Positions 6,772-7,874 of a DNA stretch of 7,874 bases are shown here, one piece after another (the stretch's first letter is position 1; each line of letters begins with the position of its first letter). Source of the DNA: an uncultured Rhizobiaceae group bacterium (GTDB lineage: Bacteria > Pseudomonadota > Alphaproteobacteria > Rhizobiales > Rhizobiaceae); NCBI GenBank assembly GCA_937944075.1, contig CALDZZ010000198.1, positions 1-7,874 on the forward strand, in the 5' to 3' direction. A program made the translations under genes and the position numbers. Below the pieces are notes generated by a model. It was not told the origin of the DNA. It was given only the letters and a program-made list of their open reading frames with translations, and made no database searches.

Positions 6772-7242
6772 ATGAGCAAGCGGTTTGAACCTCTTTTCAA
6801 ATCTCTTGCTGGGTGTTGGTTGCTGGAGCGAAAAATTTCCAGTGGGGAACGATTGATTGGAAAAGCCGTGTTTGAACCTGTTTCAGATACGGTTTTTTTA
6901 TTGTGTGAAGAGGGTGAATTGTCCTTGCTCAATGGTTCGAAGGTCCATGCCTCCAGAAAATGGTATTGGCATCTTGATGTTAACAATGTTCTGGAAATTA
7001 CCTATGATGCAAGACGCGCTGAACCGTATCACCGGATCAGTCTTGAATTAAAAAATGATCTTTGGCAGGGGCAGGCAGATCACTTGTGCGGAGCGGATTG
7101 CTATCAGGGTCTGTACAGGTTCTGTAACAATGAATTTGGTGTTGACCAGACCATCAAGGGCCCTGCCAAGAATTACACGGTTCAAAGCCATTATTCAAAA
7201 ATGGCAGTTGGAGTGCCTGAATATTTGCCTCGTGAGCCATAA
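6772..7242 (+). CDS. DUF6314-type protein of unknown function
   Basis: A 156 aa cytoplasmic protein with no signal peptide or membrane helix. I recognise the general layout of DUF6314 proteins of alphaproteobacteria: an N-terminal LAGCWLLERKI (12–22), GKAVFEP (30–36), RKWYWHL (62–68), HLCGADCYQGLYRF (104–117) and a C-terminal KGPAKNYTVQSHY (129–141). The pattern suggests a small beta-barrel fold; no function is known to me. It starts 7 nt after the leuB stop with no convincing Shine-Dalgarno sequence, so translational coupling to leuB is likely. A longer in-frame reading from 6613 lies inside leuB and is rejected. The last 13 residues extend past the conserved block, and their codons lie in a 52 nt overlap with the convergent secreted-protein gene. 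Confidence 0.75.
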   Translation: MSKRFEPLFKSLAGCWLLERKISSGERLIGKAVFEPVSDTVFLLCEEGELSLLNGSKVHASRKWYWHLDVNNVLEITYDARRAEPYHRISLELKNDLWQGQADHLCGADCYQGLYRFCNNEFGVDQTIKGPAKNYTVQSHYSKMAVGVPEYLPREP

Positions 7243-7784
7243 AATTCAGGCTTGTCTTTGCCACACTCAAATGTTGATGTTCTGGTATCGGCAATTTCCT
7301 GTGCCATTTTGTTGGCGGTTTCATTGGCTCTGGCGTCGACATAGCCTACGACACATGAGGTTGGTCTTTCATGGGTTCCCACCGTTGAAACCACAAGTAC
7401 CTGCCCTTTGATTTCCTGTTTGTATTGACCATCGTGTGAGGAATTTTCGATGAACCATCTCAGGATGGCAGCAACTGGCTTTTTGTCCCTGAGGCGCCAC
7501 TCTATCGTATTGTTGACGTGATTGAATTCACCGAAGCTTTGCCACTGGCTTTGAATTTCTGCAACATGTCCGAAGCGAACCATGTGACGAAGATCACCTT
7601 CAGCAAAAATAACAGGATAACCGGTGTAGCCCTGACACAGGGCAGTCAGCCCGATTTCATGTTCCGAAAGGATTGTGCAACCCTTCTCAAAATCCAGTGT
7701 TGTGTAAACACTCGTTTGAGCGTTGGCCTTAACCGACACAATGCCAGCCAAAAACATGATGGTCAGAATGAATGGCAGTTTCAT
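7191..7784 (-). CDS. Secreted hypothetical protein with four cysteines
   Basis: A 197 aa protein of unknown function, probably periplasmic. Residues 1–22 form a signal peptide (MKLPFILTIMFLAGIV, cleavage near ANA). The mature part has Cys36, Cys50, Cys144 and Cys174, enough for two disulfides. Recognisable blocks are LCQGYTGYPVIFAEGDLR (49–66), NNTIEWRL (91–98), KPVAAILRWFI (102–112) and GYVDARANETANKMAQEIAD (147–166). I believe this is a family of secreted proteins widespread in Rhizobiales-type bacteria, but I know no function. The ATG at 7784 is chosen over the one at 7802 because AGGGAAA ends close upstream and it puts the signal peptide at the N-terminus. Its 3' end overlaps the DUF6314-type gene by 52 nt on the opposite strand. 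Confidence 0.8.
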   Translation of the reverse strand: MKLPFILTIMFLAGIVSVKANAQTSVYTTLDFEKGCTILSEHEIGLTALCQGYTGYPVIFAEGDLRHMVRFGHVAEIQSQWQSFGEFNHVNNTIEWRLRDKKPVAAILRWFIENSSHDGQYKQEIKGQVLVVSTVGTHERPTSCVVGYVDARANETANKMAQEIADTRTSTFECGKDKPEFYGSRGKYSGTPTAIFE

Positions 7785-7829
7785 TCTTTTCCCTGTCATC
7801 ATGCAAACATTGGGATAAGGGAAGTTGCG

Positions 7830-7874
7830 ATGAACCTTTGCAGAAAGAAAATGATGACCAAAACTATGATTGGC
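7830..7874 (+). CDS. Possible 5' end of a further gene, cut by the window edge
   Basis: An ATG at 7830 preceded by AAGGGAAG with about 5 nt spacing opens a frame still running at the window end. It reads MNLCRKKMMTKTMIG, a basic start that could lead into a signal peptide. Fifteen codons are too few to identify or prove a gene. It would be divergent from the secreted hypothetical gene with a 45 bp gap. Confidence 0.35.
   Translation, partial: MNLCRKKMMTKTMIG

Noticed and set aside
7803..7874. Minus-strand frame upstream of the secreted hypothetical gene as extra coding sequence
   Set aside because: The frame is open to the edge but the translated residues look random, and a proper signal peptide and ribosome site begin at 7784.

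Overview
The window reads as ordinary chromosome of an alphaproteobacterium, most likely a Hyphomicrobiales-type marine or environmental lineage with moderate GC (by eye a little under 50%). Supporting this are an SitABC-type manganese/iron importer with the alphaproteobacterial gene order, a glutaredoxin–MauE-like membrane fusion, separated leuD and leuB genes, and a DUF6314-type protein. I see no tRNA, rRNA, insertion sequence, CRISPR array, phage gene or integration site. Genes cover almost everything, and the longest non-coding stretch is the 216 bp before leuD.

Left part (1–2378): a leftward operon sitA–sitB–sitC encodes a periplasmic metal-binding lipoprotein-like receptor, an ATPase and a membrane permease. 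The permease is cut by the window edge. The genes overlap by 4 nt at each junction (ATGA). Upstream of sitA is a strong promoter with a perfect TTGACA and a 17 bp spacer. Two 17 bp dyads sit on it, one filling the spacer and one just upstream of the -35 box. They look like operators for Fur-superfamily metalloregulators (Irr/Mur/Fur).

Middle part (2379–3782): the divergent gene from the sit promoter region encodes a glutaredoxin-like domain with a CPHG site, fused to a MauE/DoxX-like membrane domain. It converges, with overlapping stop codons, on a four-helix cytochrome b561 gene that has its own good promoter. This is a metal/redox membrane neighbourhood.

Right part (3783–7874): leuD (isopropylmalate isomerase small subunit) and leuB (isopropylmalate dehydrogenase) both run rightward. 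Between them an M23 metallopeptidase gene lies on the opposite strand, with its 5' end against or overlapping leuB. A DUF6314-type gene follows leuB after 7 nt. A secreted, Cys-containing hypothetical protein on the minus strand overlaps the 3' end of that gene by 52 nt. The first 15 codons of a possible rightward gene reach the right edge. leuC is not in the window.

Nothing here is clearly a new biological system. The points most worth a second look are the double dyad on the sit promoter, the glutaredoxin–MauE fusion with a single N-terminal cysteine, and the unusual gene-end overlaps.
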